A DNA stretch of 64,000 nt from Buxus sempervirens. Taxonomy: Eukaryota; Streptophyta; Magnoliopsida; Buxales; Buxaceae. This document shows positions 47,151-58,372 of this stretch, piece by piece. The DNA is taken from assembly GCA_947561395.2 (NCBI GenBank), contig OX387187.1, positions 28,005,829-28,069,828 on the forward strand, written 5' to 3'. The number at the start of each line of letters is the position of its first letter. Positions within the stretch are counted from its first letter, which is position 1. The position numbers and the translations under genes were made by a program. Below the pieces are notes generated by a model that did not search any database, had not been told where the DNA came from, and worked only from the letters and a program-made list of their open reading frames with translations.

Positions 47151-47327
47151 ATTTATAGGGAATTAACAAAACTGACTAAACTTTAAATACTTGTTATCTT
47201 ATAACTAATACTCAAAAATACTATGATTTCATGTTTATTTTTTAAAGAATGTCATGATAATTATTCTCTTTGCATTATGCATATCTTACGGATATCACAA
47301 CTCATGGGACACGTATATCCCCATGAG
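47151..47327 (-). promoter_or_regulatory. LTR copy 4 hairpin plus TATA box
   Basis: CTCATGGG...CCCATGAG (47301-47327) lies 144 bp upstream, on the minus strand, of TATAAATAGGGG (47146-47157 region). It sits inside an intron of the Ulp1-like gene and points against that gene. Confidence 0.5.
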
Positions 47328-48418
47328 GTAAAAAGAGTTTTTAATTATTTTTTGTATTTTATTTTAATTTTATAATTATTTAATTCATGAGATATTGTTT
47401 GATTTTAAGATTATTTTATTAAGATTTTTTCTTTTGTTTTAAGCACATGCGTCCTTTGCATGTTTTGCTAGATTTTAATAAAAATATTATTTTTTTAATT
47501 CAGAACTTTTACTTTATTGCTCTTCGCTTCAGCATTTGCCACGTGTGCAGATTTTTCAAAACTTTGACTACTTATAACTTTTTCATCTGGTATCCGATTC
47601 CCAGCAAATTTAGTGGCGTTGGAATCAGTACGAGATGCTCTACCCACCGAGTCAGAGTTTGCAGCAAGTTCGGATTTTTATAAGAAGTGCAAAATCGCGT
47701 CCGGAGCCGATTTTGCTCATATCTCTCTATCCGGGACTCCGATTCCAGCAAACTCAGTTGCGTTGGAATCGTGTCGATGTGCTCTTTCTGCTGATATGAA
47801 ATTGAGTAGCTAATTATGAGTTTAGCAGAAAGCCAACTTCTGCTATTTCCAAGTTTGACCGGCCCATAACTTCCTTATCTGGACTCCGATTCTAGCAAAT
47901 TCAGTTGCGTTAGGATCGTGTCGGAAATCTCTATCCGCCGGTATAAAATTGAACTGTTGATTCAGCTTTTAGTAAACAAGTCAAAACTGCCCTCCGGAAC
48001 CGATTTTTGCTCATAATTTCTTATCCAAGACCCCGATTCCAGCAAACTTGGTTGCGTTGGAATCGAGTCGAAGTGCTTTCTCTGTTGGGGCCAGATCAGA
48101 CAACTGATCTGGGTTTTAGCAGAAAGTTGATTTCTGCTATTCCCCAGTTTTGACCAGCTCATAACTTCTTCATTTGGACTCCGATTTGGACAATCTAGGT
48201 GCCGTTGGAATCGTATCGGAATCCTCTATCCAATGGTATAAAGTTTGGTGATCAATTCATGCCAGATCAAAAAGTCAACTTTTGACCCTTCTGGGTTTGA
48301 CTTTTTCAATTAGGGTTTTCATTTTCAGCATTTTCAGCATTTTCAGTGCGCAAAAATGAGGTGCTGACAAGGTTGACAGACATATATTCATTTTTTGGAA
48401 TTTTTAATAAACTTGTAG

Positions 48419-49850
48419 GGAATCGAACTAGTGGAGGCATCTTCTAGTAGGACTCCGGTGGATGTTGGATGCGCGGTCTGCGACTATGCATTCCGTGAGG
48501 ACCTCAATCCAGAGTACGTACTTTCACATATTTATGTTTTATGCGTTGTTTCTTTGTAAATTGTTGTGTATGGTTTGACTGTTTCTTTTGTGGGATATAT
48601 ATGTAGCGAGGTTTTGGTGAGATTCTTCGATATCTTCATTGCCCGCAGTGAGTTCGAGTGTTTGAAGCCTAAGAAATTGGTTACCAACTGGGTAAGAATC
48701 TAACAACCAAAGTATCTGGTCAGATCGCATAAATATTTGGATTCTTAGATTTTATTTTTTTCTATGTAGATCTTGGATTGCTACATGCAGATGCTGAATT
48801 TCCAGGAACGGCAGGTTGGAGGCCCATGCTACTTCTTCATGTCAGATATTGGGGTAATTACTACGACATTCTTCAAAATCATTTGACAATGTCTGTAATA
48901 CTCCTGTTGAACTTATATTATAACTTTTCAGACTTTTTGCAAGACAGAAGAAAACCGAGACCTTGCCAGACTTACTGATCAATTTGATCCATCGTACCTA
49001 CTGAATGTGGTGAACTACAAATGGTAAGCTTAACTCACCATTGTTGCTGGGACCTTTTAATAGGGTAGGGCTAATAAATATGTTTGTATGCAGTTGTTTT
49101 TCCCCATATTGGAACAAGAACATTGGTACCTATGTGTTGTTGACATGAATAAGAAGAAAGTATTTTTTTTGAACTCGATGAAGGTGTGGAGAACCCGCAA
49201 AGTTCTCACTGGAGTGGTAAGTGATCAGCGTAATAATTTCTTGTGTCACTAATGTTGTTATTAAGTATCAATTTTTATATTTCAGCTAAAAGCATTAGAT
49301 ATTATATGCACCTGTCAATGGGAAAAGGAAGTTTTAGTAAGCAAATTTCCAAGGACGAAAGTAGAGACTCTTAAGCTTCCTCGGCAAGGCAACCGTACGT
49401 TTTCCACCTATACTTTCCTTTTCTATCCTTACTACGATATGATATTAATAGCATTAACTTATAATCGCATCTTTTATAGCCATGACTGTGGAATCTTCGC
49501 CATGAAGTTTGCCGCTTACTGGAGAGGAGAACTTTCTCCTCGATTCACGCAGGTACGCTACAACTCCTAACCTATCCAGTTGTGTTTTCAAAAGCTCCAA
49601 ATAATCACATTATTAATATAGTTTTGTTATTTTTGAATAGAATGATATTTCGAGCTTCAGAAGAAGCATTGTGAGTGAGATGATCCTCCACGAAGAAAAC
49701 ACGGTGAAGGATGATATTGTGAGAAGAGTTCTACCTAGGGGGAGAGTTCAATGTATTAACATTTTTATATTATACATGCGTCAAACTAAAATTTTAATTT
49801 TTGGGGAATCTGTATGTATTTATTTGAGAACAAGGATGTTCCTGTAATGA
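48419..49850 (+). CDS. Ulp1-like (C48) cysteine protease domain exons of the transposon gene
   Basis: Exons near 48419-48512, 48607-48691, 48770-48853, 48932-49023, 49094-49216, 49286-49398, 49480-49552 and from 49641; all borders are GT-AG. The protease core reads EQEHWYLCVVDM (catalytic His), KVFFLNSMKVW, LPRQGN (oxyanion Gln region) and HDCGIFAMKFAAYW (catalytic Cys). In C48 proteases the second triad residue is Asp in a DS(L/M) motif; here it is Asn (LNS). Between 49023 and 49094 the junction is one base out of frame. Ulp1 enzymes cleave SUMO; in transposons the role is unknown. With the Asn change and the frame slips this copy may be inactive. Confidence 0.75.
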
Positions 49851-50064
49851 ATGTTGTAGCTGAATCAAGCATTCACTTGGATTTTACTATTATGTTTAGT
49901 TTTTATGATGTTTCACGACCAGATTTTTGTAAAGTATTGTGTACATAGGACATTGTATCCATTGAATAAAATCTTGGTTATTTTGATTGCTTAAGTTCTG
50001 CCACAGATTCGCCAAACTCATTGATCGTAAATTACGCCAAATTTTAAAACAAGTTACTATACCA

Positions 50065-50715
50065 TTAGGTACTGCCCCCCCAAAACAAAATGAAGGTACG
50101 GTTCGTGTGAAGGGTAAGGTAACCCCCCTAACTAGCACAATGTACCACCCCCACCCCCATATAAGCTTAGGTGTCACCTAGTAAGAGTTGAGCACATGCC
50201 GAAATAAGGCCAAGGCCCCCCACGAAATAAGCCTAATTTACATCAGCAAATAAGCCAAAGTACCCCCCCCCCCAAATAAAAACATTGAGGTACCGAAAAG
50301 TATGATGCGAAATAATGGAAGGGTACCCCTAAGTAATACTCAAGTACCCCCAAAATTAATATTAAGGTAACCCATAAGTAAGCCGGAGGTACCCCCAAGT
50401 AGGAATTGATAATGAACAAAACGCGCGGCACGTTAATCATTAACGCCCGCACGTTGCAGCTTTAAAGTGCACAGTACGCGCGAGCGTTACCAGGAAACAT
50501 TCGCGCGTTGAATGTGCTCCCACTATTTTGTACGTGTGGGTACCTTCGGGTTTCTTATGGGGGTACCTTAAATTTACTTTTGGGGTACCTAAGTGTTACT
50601 TGGAGGTACTCTCCCCTTAATTTGGAGAATTTTTTGTGGATAAATTAAGGCTCGTGTGGGGGGTACCCTGGGCTAATTTGGGGGATACGTAGGCACGTTT
50701 GGAAAGGTATCTCAA
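50065..50715. repeat. GGTACC cassette 2 with CGCGCG core
   Basis: Left arm 50065-50405 has AAGCC..GGTACCCCC units. The core 50415-50515 has AACGCGCGGCACGTTAATC and CGCGCGAGCGTT words. Right arm 50530-50715 has GGGGTACCTTAGG units in the opposite sense. It lies between the Ulp1-like gene and the minus-strand plant transposon protein gene. Confidence 0.85.
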
Positions 50716-51155
50716 GATTAATACGTAATATAAGCTGACTTTTTTTGCATTCCCCGTCTTCCCACAGCCTTCGTTGCAGATTTTAATCATTTCGTATAAT
50801 ACCTTAGTCTTATAGGTGGAAGTTCATTACCATAGGCTAATATAACCAGCACCTTGGACTGGTTGTTTTGCATGTACACGCATTACAACGTGCTAGACCC
50901 AATGTGTGTGTATTGGGGAGATAGAGGAATATGACAAATAAAAGCTAAGACCAAACAATATTTGCTTTGCATGCACATATCACAACGTTTTACAGGCACA
51001 TAAGTAAAAAAAAGATGGTCAAATTAGATGCATTCGATACTCAAATGACATGAAAAGAGGTTCAAGACTATAGGGCAGGCCCTGCTGGATCAAGAACTTT
51101 GTGTGCAGGCTCAAGGGATTCAAGCAACAAATGTTCATCTCGAATGTACTCCGCA
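50716..51155. other. Spacer with 3' end of the minus-strand gene
   Basis: No separate gene recognised. The last few hundred bases are probably the 3' untranslated part of the gene that follows on the minus strand. Confidence 0.4.
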
Positions 51156-52795
51156 TCACTTGGAGGAATATGCTCTCCAACGACACCCTTGAGAAGCTGC
51201 ATCGACAACTGTCCTCTGTTCTCCCCTGTCCCTATTCAGCCTGTGAAGCTCCTGATTTTCCAATTCAAAGTGCTTCATGGCCCGGCTGTAGTCTTGTTGC
51301 ATCTCCCAATATATCTCGTTCAGCCTGGTCTGCTTCTCATGCACTATTTTTAGTGTGTCATCAGCATTCCATACTGTTGTCCTCACCCAATTCAACTTGG
51401 TGTCAATTTGTGCAAACTTCGACTTAATCAGTTCTCGTACGTCCTTTTTTTGTAGAGTAGGTGTCACCTTCTATATTCTGAAGAAGATGTTCCATCTTAG
51501 CAACGTGGCGATCAGTTTCATGCTTATATGCAAGCTGACCATCGTACAATTGTTATCTGCTGCTTCATCGTCTCCTGGTTCTCAAGAAGTAGCTTGGTTT
51601 GATTCATCAACTCACATTGCATGCCCATAACTTGTGAAAGGATTGATGCGAGTCCACGAGGAAATTGGGAAGAAGTTGTTTGGTCTATAGGAGCAGCAGC
51701 AGGAGCAGGCGCCGATGAGGATGGAATATCAGGTTCCACAAGTTGATCATGTGTAGCAGACTCCAGGAGAGGAAGATCATGCTCATGTCCTATAGAAACA
51801 TTGGGGGGAGGAGATGGAGGAGCAAGAGCATCTTCACCAGCAGGGGGAGGAGATGGAGGAGCAGGAGCATCTTCACCAGCAGGGGGAGGAGATGGAGGAG
51901 CAAAAGCATGGATCCCTGGAACAGGGGGAGGGGGTGGAGGAGGAGGATGAGACTTGTTGTATTGCCCCTTGGACTTCTTATATGTTGCAGTACTGATAGG
52001 AGGAAGGGGAGCAAGTAACTCATATTCGGGGAAGTCAATTTGATGCATCTTGACTATCTTTGCAATGGCACACCCGAGAGGAAGTCCACACCTATGTTTG
52101 GTATCAAGAAAACAGTCAAGCATAAACGAAATCATGATGCTAGCAACATCAATTGAATGCCTCTTGACCAATGCATAAAGCAAGAGTGCTCTCATAGGAG
52201 GCACAGTTGATCTGTGACTCACCGGCGCAAGGTTAGAGCATTGGATTTTGTATATGAATGAGGTGTCAAATGTAAACTCGGAGGAATCCAGAGCTTTGCC
52301 CTCATAGTCCCCCTCCCTCTCAGTGGTCAGTAAACAAGCAGCCACTTCATTGAGCAAATGTGGTAAGGGAGCATCAACATACGGGAATTCAGGATTTTTA
52401 ACTCTCGGAATACCTAGGGCCCCAGCGATAGTATCAGAATCTACATGGATGGGCTGCCTTCTGAGAGAGGTATCGAAGGATGCGGGACCATCTGCGATGT
52501 TGTAGATGTTTGAATAGAATTCGTATACTAGGTGTTGGGATGGGAGCAGGAAGTTGGTGAAGAGGTTATCCCATCCTCTCTCGGTAAATGCTGCACGAAT
52601 AGACTCGGGGAAGTCTTCTAGAATAACCCCTCTTTCAAGCAAGATTTGTCTGTGGCTGATATTATTCTCGTACATCTTCTTGGCCTTCCGATTGATGAAG
52701 ATTGAATTATCAAATGAATCAGTCCTGGGTTTCTTATTGGCTTTCCTGGAGGATGTCTTAGGTTTAGAAGATGATGCTCTGGTCTTAGGGGCCAC
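51156..52795 (-). CDS. 'Putative plant transposon protein' (PF20167-like) gene A
   Basis: The main open frame is 52795-51524 (423 codons). Its first codon is GTG just after TTCTGAACTCTTAG, which looks like a splice acceptor, so an upstream exon with the true start is likely. It starts with a basic Ser/Lys-rich leader (KPRTDSFDNS). Next is the domain seen in many plant transposon proteins (ILLERGVILEDFP, ERGWDNLFT, VYEFYSNIYN, VDSDTIAGALGIPR), then a proline-rich spacer with three tandem APPSPPPAGEDA copies, and a C-terminal coiled coil. The coil continues in other frames: at 51467-51156 (KFAQIDTKLNWVR) and, between the two, KHETDRHVAKMEHLLQN. There are therefore two frame breaks or short introns. 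Function unknown. A divergent relative lies at 58373 in the opposite orientation. Confidence 0.65.
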
Positions 52796-53394
52796 CTAAG
52801 AGTTCAGAAGAAGAGAGGAAGAAAAATAAATATGCACAAAACAACACAGAGCAAACGATAATGTTAGACACAGAAAAGATGAGTGCTACCGAATGCAAAT
52901 AATATAGAATGTGAATAATATGAATAATTGTGTGGAAAAAAACCCACTCCCTATATACATAAAAAAAAAACCCCAACGCTTGAGGAAAAAGTGCAGGCGT
53001 TATTCACGCGTTAGGGAGATAACAATAGGGATGTGTACTTGTCAAAGGCTTATAGGAAAAGTGAATAGTAACTTGATTGCAACCGATAATATAAACCATT
53101 CCGACCAAGATAAAGCAAAATGTACCTCTTCAAGACATTAGAATAAACACATAGATCAGAAACCCTAAATGAACAAATTAATACCCTAATCGTAACATAT
53201 AAAATCAAAGCAGTAAAGTTCGTAAAGCATCTCGTACGTCCTTCGAACCAGAAATATAGGCTTTGGAACTCTTCCAGAAGAGAATGAAGTGGTACCCACC
53301 CTGAGAAGACTTTATCGAAATGAAGATAAAGCGCTTCGGATGGCTTTGATTCGCATGGACGAAATAACGTGCCAGACCTGTTTCTTTGTAAATA

Positions 53395-53705
53395 TAGGCA
53401 AACGCTCGGACGCACGCGCCCAGAACGTGCGCGCGTTGATATTAAATATGTGTACAAACATAGGGAATTTTTCAAAGGGTACCTTCGGTTTATGTTTGGG
53501 GTACCTCAGGCAAAATGTGGGGATACCTCATGCAAAAAAGCGGGGTACCCAAGCCCAAAGCGAACGTCCGAGCGTTTGCGAGAACGTGCGCGCGTTGATA
53601 TTAAATATGTGTTGTACCTAGGGCCTCTTAACTTTTTTAAAGGGTCCCAATGGACTTTTAAAGGGTCCCTTCGGTTTTTTAAAAGGAACCCTCGGCTTAT
53701 GTTGT
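53395..53705. repeat. GGTACC cassette 3 with CG-rich words
   Basis: AACGTGCGCGCGTTGATATTAAATATGTG occurs twice (about 53424 and 53583). Between and after them are GGGTACC units and GGGTCCC variants. It is upstream of gene A on the minus strand. Confidence 0.75.
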
Positions 53706-54329
53706 GCACACATGTAAGTACATTTGTATATGTGTGTACACATGATTGTACACATGTGTGTACATGTGTATACATGTACATGTATATATGTGTACACATG
53801 TACCCATGTGTGTACATGTGTACACAGGTACATGTGTGTACACATGTACATGTATATATGTGTACACAAGTATATGTTCTTGTACGTGAACATGTACATA
53901 TATGTGTACACATGTACACACATGTGTACATCTGTACACAGATGTACATGTACTTGTGTGTGTACAAATGTACACACATGTACTTGTGTACACATATCGA
54001 CATGTGTACTTGTGTACACATATATACATGTACATGTGTACACAAATGTACATGTGTACACATGCACATGTACCTGTGTACACACATGTAAATGTGTACA
54101 CATGTACACACATGGGCACATGAGTGTACACACATGTACATGTGTGCACATATACACATGTGTCCATGTGTACACAGATGACAATGTGCATGTGTATACA
54201 TGTGTGTACATGTGTACACATATATACATGTACATGTGTACACACACATGTGCAGATGGAAAGGTTCACATACACATGTTAGTGCACCTGTACATGTGTA
54301 CCCGTGTACATGGATCAGGTACCCAAAGA

Positions 54330-54770
54330 ATTTAGACCAAGGGCACCCCTCAAATAATTCTAAGGTACATCAGCAAATAAGCCAGAGGTGCCCCCAAATG
54401 ATAACTTACGGTAGCCACAATTATGAAGCCAAGTATGTAATAGGTACCCCAAATAACACGTGGGTACCCAAACAATAATATGAAGGTACCCCATACGTAA
54501 GGCGAAGGTACCCAATATAAGGAATTACTAAGAAACGTTAACGCGCGGACGTTAAGGTTCAACGCGCGAACGTTAAAGCTATAAAAGCGCGCGCGTCAGT
54601 TGTCTTCTTCAGCCGGAACGTTCACGCGTTAGAGATCAACGTCCGCGCGTTGACGTCTGTTCCCCTTTCCTTCTACGGGGTACCTTCGCCTTAATAGCGG
54701 GGGTACCTTCGTATTATATCCTGGAGTACCTTAGTTTTAATTGGGGCACCTGTTGCCTACCCTAATATAT
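54330..54770. repeat. GGTACC cassette 4
   Basis: Left arm 54335-54525 (AAGGTACCCC units). Core 54535-54660 with AACGCGCGGACGTT, AACGCGCGAACGTT and AACGTCCGCGCGTTG. Right arm 54670-54770 (GGGGTACCTTCG units). Confidence 0.85.
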
Positions 54771-55259
54771 GCGTCTGTACATGTACATACATGTGTACAC
54801 ATATATACAAGTAAGCCGGTACACATAAAAAAATGTACTTACATGTGTGTACACAAGTACACACATGTATACGCAGGTATACATGTGTGTGCGTGCGTAC
54901 ATGCACATGTACACAAGTATATGTTCTTTTACGTGTACATGTACATACATGTGTACACATGTACACACATGTCTACATCTGTACACAGATGTACATGTAC
55001 ATCTGTAAGTAAGAAATTTAATTTTCTAATACATTTAAATGTACATATATATAAGTAAGAAATCTATAAGAATGTTTATACATCTCTTATATAGATACAT
55101 ATATATGTATGTATGTATAAGAAATTTCTTATAAGAAAAGGTTCATGTACACATGTTCATGCACACGCACACATGCACACACGTACACGTACATGTACAC
55201 ACGCGTACGTAGTTGTATGTACATCTTATGGGTGTATGTAACACATATATGCATATATA

Positions 55260-55790
55260 AAGTAGGGTACCATCCTGTTTGCATCTGGGGTATCCCCTAG
55301 ATCAGCCCATTGTACCCCCCATACAAGCCTTTAGTTGTCCCAAAAAAAAAAAGTCACAAAATCAAATATGGGTACCCCCTGTAAAATTCAGGTACTCCGC
55401 ATGGAAGATTGGGGTACACCACATTATACTGAAGGTACCTCAGTAAATGCTCTGCGTAAAGAACTTCAACGCGCGGACGTTCTTCTAAACGCTCGCGCGT
55501 TATCTTCTTTTATAGCTTAAACGTTTGCGCGTTGGACTCTAACGTCCGCGTGTGTTCGTTTTTTGGTAATTCCTTTTATGGGGTACCTTCAACTTTCGTA
55601 TGGGGTACCTTCATATTATTTGTGGGGTACCTACGTGTTACGTGGGGTACCCATATAGTACCTGGCTTTATAATTGTGGCTACCGTAAGGCATCATTAGG
55701 GGGCACCTTTGGCTTATTTTCTGATGTACCTTAGAATTATTTGAGGGGTGCCCTGGTCATATTTCTTGGGTACCTGAGCCATGTACACAT
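55260..55790. repeat. GGTACC cassette 5
   Basis: Left arm 55260-55450, core 55465-55555 (AACGCGCGGACGTTCTTC, AACGCTCGCGCGTT), right arm 55570-55790 ending GGGGTGCCCTGGTC and then TGAGCCATGTACACATG, which leads into satellite DNA. Near-identical to cassette 7 (direct) and, in the right arm, to cassette 4 (inverted). Confidence 0.85.
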
Positions 55791-56439
55791 GTACTTGTGC
55801 ACTAACATGTGTACGTGAACCTTTACATATGCACATGTGTGTGTACACATGTGTGTACATGTGTACACATGTTCATGTACGTCTGTTTACATATGTACAC
55901 ATGTATATATGTGTATACATGTACATGTATATATGCGTGCACACACATGTACACATGTGTGTACATGTACATGTACATTTGTTTACACATGTACACATGT
56001 GTATATGTGTAAACATGTACATGTATATATGCGTAGACATGTACACATGTACATGTGTGTAAACATGTGCCCATGTGTGTACATGTGTAAACATGTACAT
56101 GTACATACATGTTTACACATGTACACATGTGTACATGTGCACACACGCACAGATGTGTACACATGTGCACATGTGTGTACATTTGTACACACACGTGTAC
56201 ATGTACATCTGTGTACAGATATAGACATGTGTGTACATGTGTACACATGTTATGTATATGTACACGTACAAGAACATATACTTGTGTACATGTGCATGTA
56301 CGCACGCACACACATGTATACCTGCGTATACATGTGTGTACTTGTGTACACACATGTAAGTACATTTTTTGATGTGTACCGGCTTACTTGTATATATGTC
56401 TACATATGTATGTACATGTACAGACGCATATATTATGGT

Positions 56440-56730
56440 AGGCAACAGGTACCCCAATTAAAACTAAGGTACCCCAGGATATAATACAAAGGTACCCCAC
56501 TGTTAAGGCGAAGGTACCCCGTAGAAGGAAAGGGGAACAGGCGCGGACGTTGTTCTCTAACGCGCGAACGTTCCAGCTGAAGAAGACAACTGACGCGCGC
56601 GGTTTCAAAAGGACCGTTCGTGCGTTGAAGTTTGTTAATAATTGTTTCCTGAGCTACCTTCGGTATAAGGGTGTGTACCTGAATGTTTTATTGTGGGGTA
56701 CCTATGTTCTACATGCGGTACAGGGGTACC
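56440..56730. repeat. GGTACC cassette 6 (inverted relative of cassette 4)
   Basis: CAGGTACCCCAATTAAAAC through AAGGCGAAGGTACCCCG, then GCGCGGACGTTGTTC, AACGCGCGAACGTTCC and GACGCGCGCGG. It reads as the reverse complement of 54587-54770. Confidence 0.85.
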
Positions 56731-57169
56731 TTTACCATTTTTTTGGGCAAGTTTTTTTTTTTTTTGGGAGTTCCATAATCTTTCATTTGTGTGTGTGTGG
56801 TTACATACACACACTATGTATCTGAGCCATGTACGCGTGTACACATGTACATGCATATGTACTCATATTTATTCATGTACACGTGAACGTGTACAAGTAC
56901 ACACGTATATGTTGTTGTACGTGTACATGTACATACCTTTGCACACAAGTACACACATGTGTACACATATACAAATGTACATACATGTGATGAGAAGTAA
57001 ACACATGTACCCGTACATGTGTAGAAGTAAAGGTTAATGTACATGTGTTCATGCACACGAACACATGTGTACACATGCACACATGTACCTTTACATGTGC
57101 ACACGCGTACGTAGTTGTACGTACCATCTTATGGGTTATGTAACACATATTTGTATATATAAGGCAGGG

Positions 57170-57790
57170 TACCATCTTGTAAGCCGGTGGGGTATCCCCC
57201 AGATCAGCCCATTGTACCCCCCATACAAGCCTTTAGTTCTCCCCAAAAAAATAAGTCATAAAATCAAATATGGGTACCCCCTGTAAAACTCAGGTACTCC
57301 TCATGGAAGATTGGGGTACACCGCATTATACCGAAGGTACCTCAGTACGTGCTCTGCGTAGAGAACTTCAACGTGCGAACGTTCTTCTAAACGCTTGCGC
57401 GGTATCTTCTTTTATAGCTTAAACGTTCGCGCGTTGAGCCTTAATGTCCGCGCATTTTCATTTCTTGGTAATTCCTTATATGGGGTACCTTGGCCTTACG
57501 TATAGCGTACCTTCATATTATTTATGGGGTACCTACGTATTATGTGGGGTGCCCATACAGTACCTGGCTTCATAATTGTGGCTACCGTAAGGCATCATTT
57601 GGGGGCACCTTTGGTTTATTTTCTGATGTATCTTAGAATTATTTGAGGGGTGCCCTGGTCGTATTTCTTGGGTTACCTTGCTACAACTCTGTGCTATTGG
57701 TGCTCTCTTTGTGGGGTCACGTTTTGGAAAACTTTGCACAGTACCTTAGGCTTAAGTCTGAGGTAGCTTGGCCTTATTTAGGGGGTACTC
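57170..57790. repeat. GGTACC cassette 7 (direct relative of cassette 5)
   Basis: Follows the same word order as 55260-55790 with ~10% differences: CCAGATCAGCCCATTGTACC, the core CGTGCGAACGTTCTTC and CGTTCGCGCGTTGAG (57365-57460), then TACCTGGCTTCATAATTGTGGC. It ends in extra GTACCTTAGGCTTAAG units. Confidence 0.85.
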
Positions 57791-58372
57791 AGATTTGTAT
57801 GTATTGAAGCTTCAAAAATACGTGCACATATCTTACATGAGTCACATTCATAACATGACATGAATGTTATAAACTCTCACATCATTCAATCCCTTTCCCA
57901 TGATTTGTAGACACATTATTATATCATAATAATATAATATTTTCATACAGCAAATCGCTGTTTCATCAGGGTTAGGTCCCATGCGTAATCGGAACATGGC
58001 GATTAAGCATGCAATTAATCTACTGATTTTTACGACTAATCTTGCGGCCGTATGTATTATTTGTATGCGCGCAAGCGAGGGTTTATGTTTGGGTGTATAA
58101 ATAGAGGGTTTCGCTCCACTTCGTACTCACGATTAATCTAGGGTTTCCTATGCATGGGTCCCCTTATTCCACTGTTCTCCTGTTGCCTCTCGCCTCCAAA
58201 TCACGATTAATCTACGGTATCTTATACGCACTTCCTGTTTCTTCCAGGGTTCTCCAAGTCTGTATACTCTCCAACTTAAGGCCAAATATACGGGGTTTAC
58301 GGTTTGGCTCCACCAAGTTTCCACTGTGAGTTGTGTCGAACATTGTTTTTTTCTCTGTCATTTTTTAAAATC
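57791..58372. other. Leader region with ATTAATCG words upstream of gene B
   Basis: Contains GCGATTAAGCATGCAATTAATC, CGATTAATCTAGGG and CGATTAATCTACGG (57955-58215). GTATAAATAGAGGG at 58096-58109 is a good TATA box about 275 bp before the ATG of gene B, so this is the likely promoter and 5' leader. Confidence 0.55.

Larger units (their letters stand above)
45014..48369 (-). repeat. Giant solo LTR, family G, copy 4 (3356 bp incl. 200 N), in an intron of the Ulp1-like gene
   Basis: The exact 5-bp duplication AGGTT lies at 45009-45013 and 48370-48374. On the minus strand the ends are TGTCAGCACCTCATTTTTGC and AGGTGCGCACA, clean TG...CA. About five GTTGGAATC units (47580-48250), a hairpin at 47301-47327, a TATAAAT box (47151-47157 reversed), a second hairpin set (45742-45797) and TGGCGACTCC (45082-45091 reversed) follow the family plan. 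It interrupts the Ulp1-like gene between exon 5 (ends 44952) and the next exon (starts 48419), so the exons were spared. Confidence 0.93.
53705..57130. repeat. ACATGTGTAC-type satellite blocks with inverted and direct duplications
   Basis: Alternating purine-pyrimidine DNA built from ACATGTGTACAC words. Blocks lie at 53705-54315, 54780-55000, 55140-55215, 55780-56430 and 56820-57125. Because the words are self-complementary, every frame on both strands stays open and would encode Cys/Val/Thr/His-rich strings; none is a credible protein. The blocks alternate with GGTACC cassettes 4-7. 54587-54975 is the reverse complement of 56225-56605, 53705-54590 is inverted relative to about 55500-56430, and 55140-55800 is repeated directly at 57030-57680. 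Confidence 0.9.

Noticed and set aside
53506-54249. 247-codon minus-strand cysteine-rich protein
   Set aside because: Lies entirely in self-complementary satellite; equally long frames exist on the other strand. No start context or domain.
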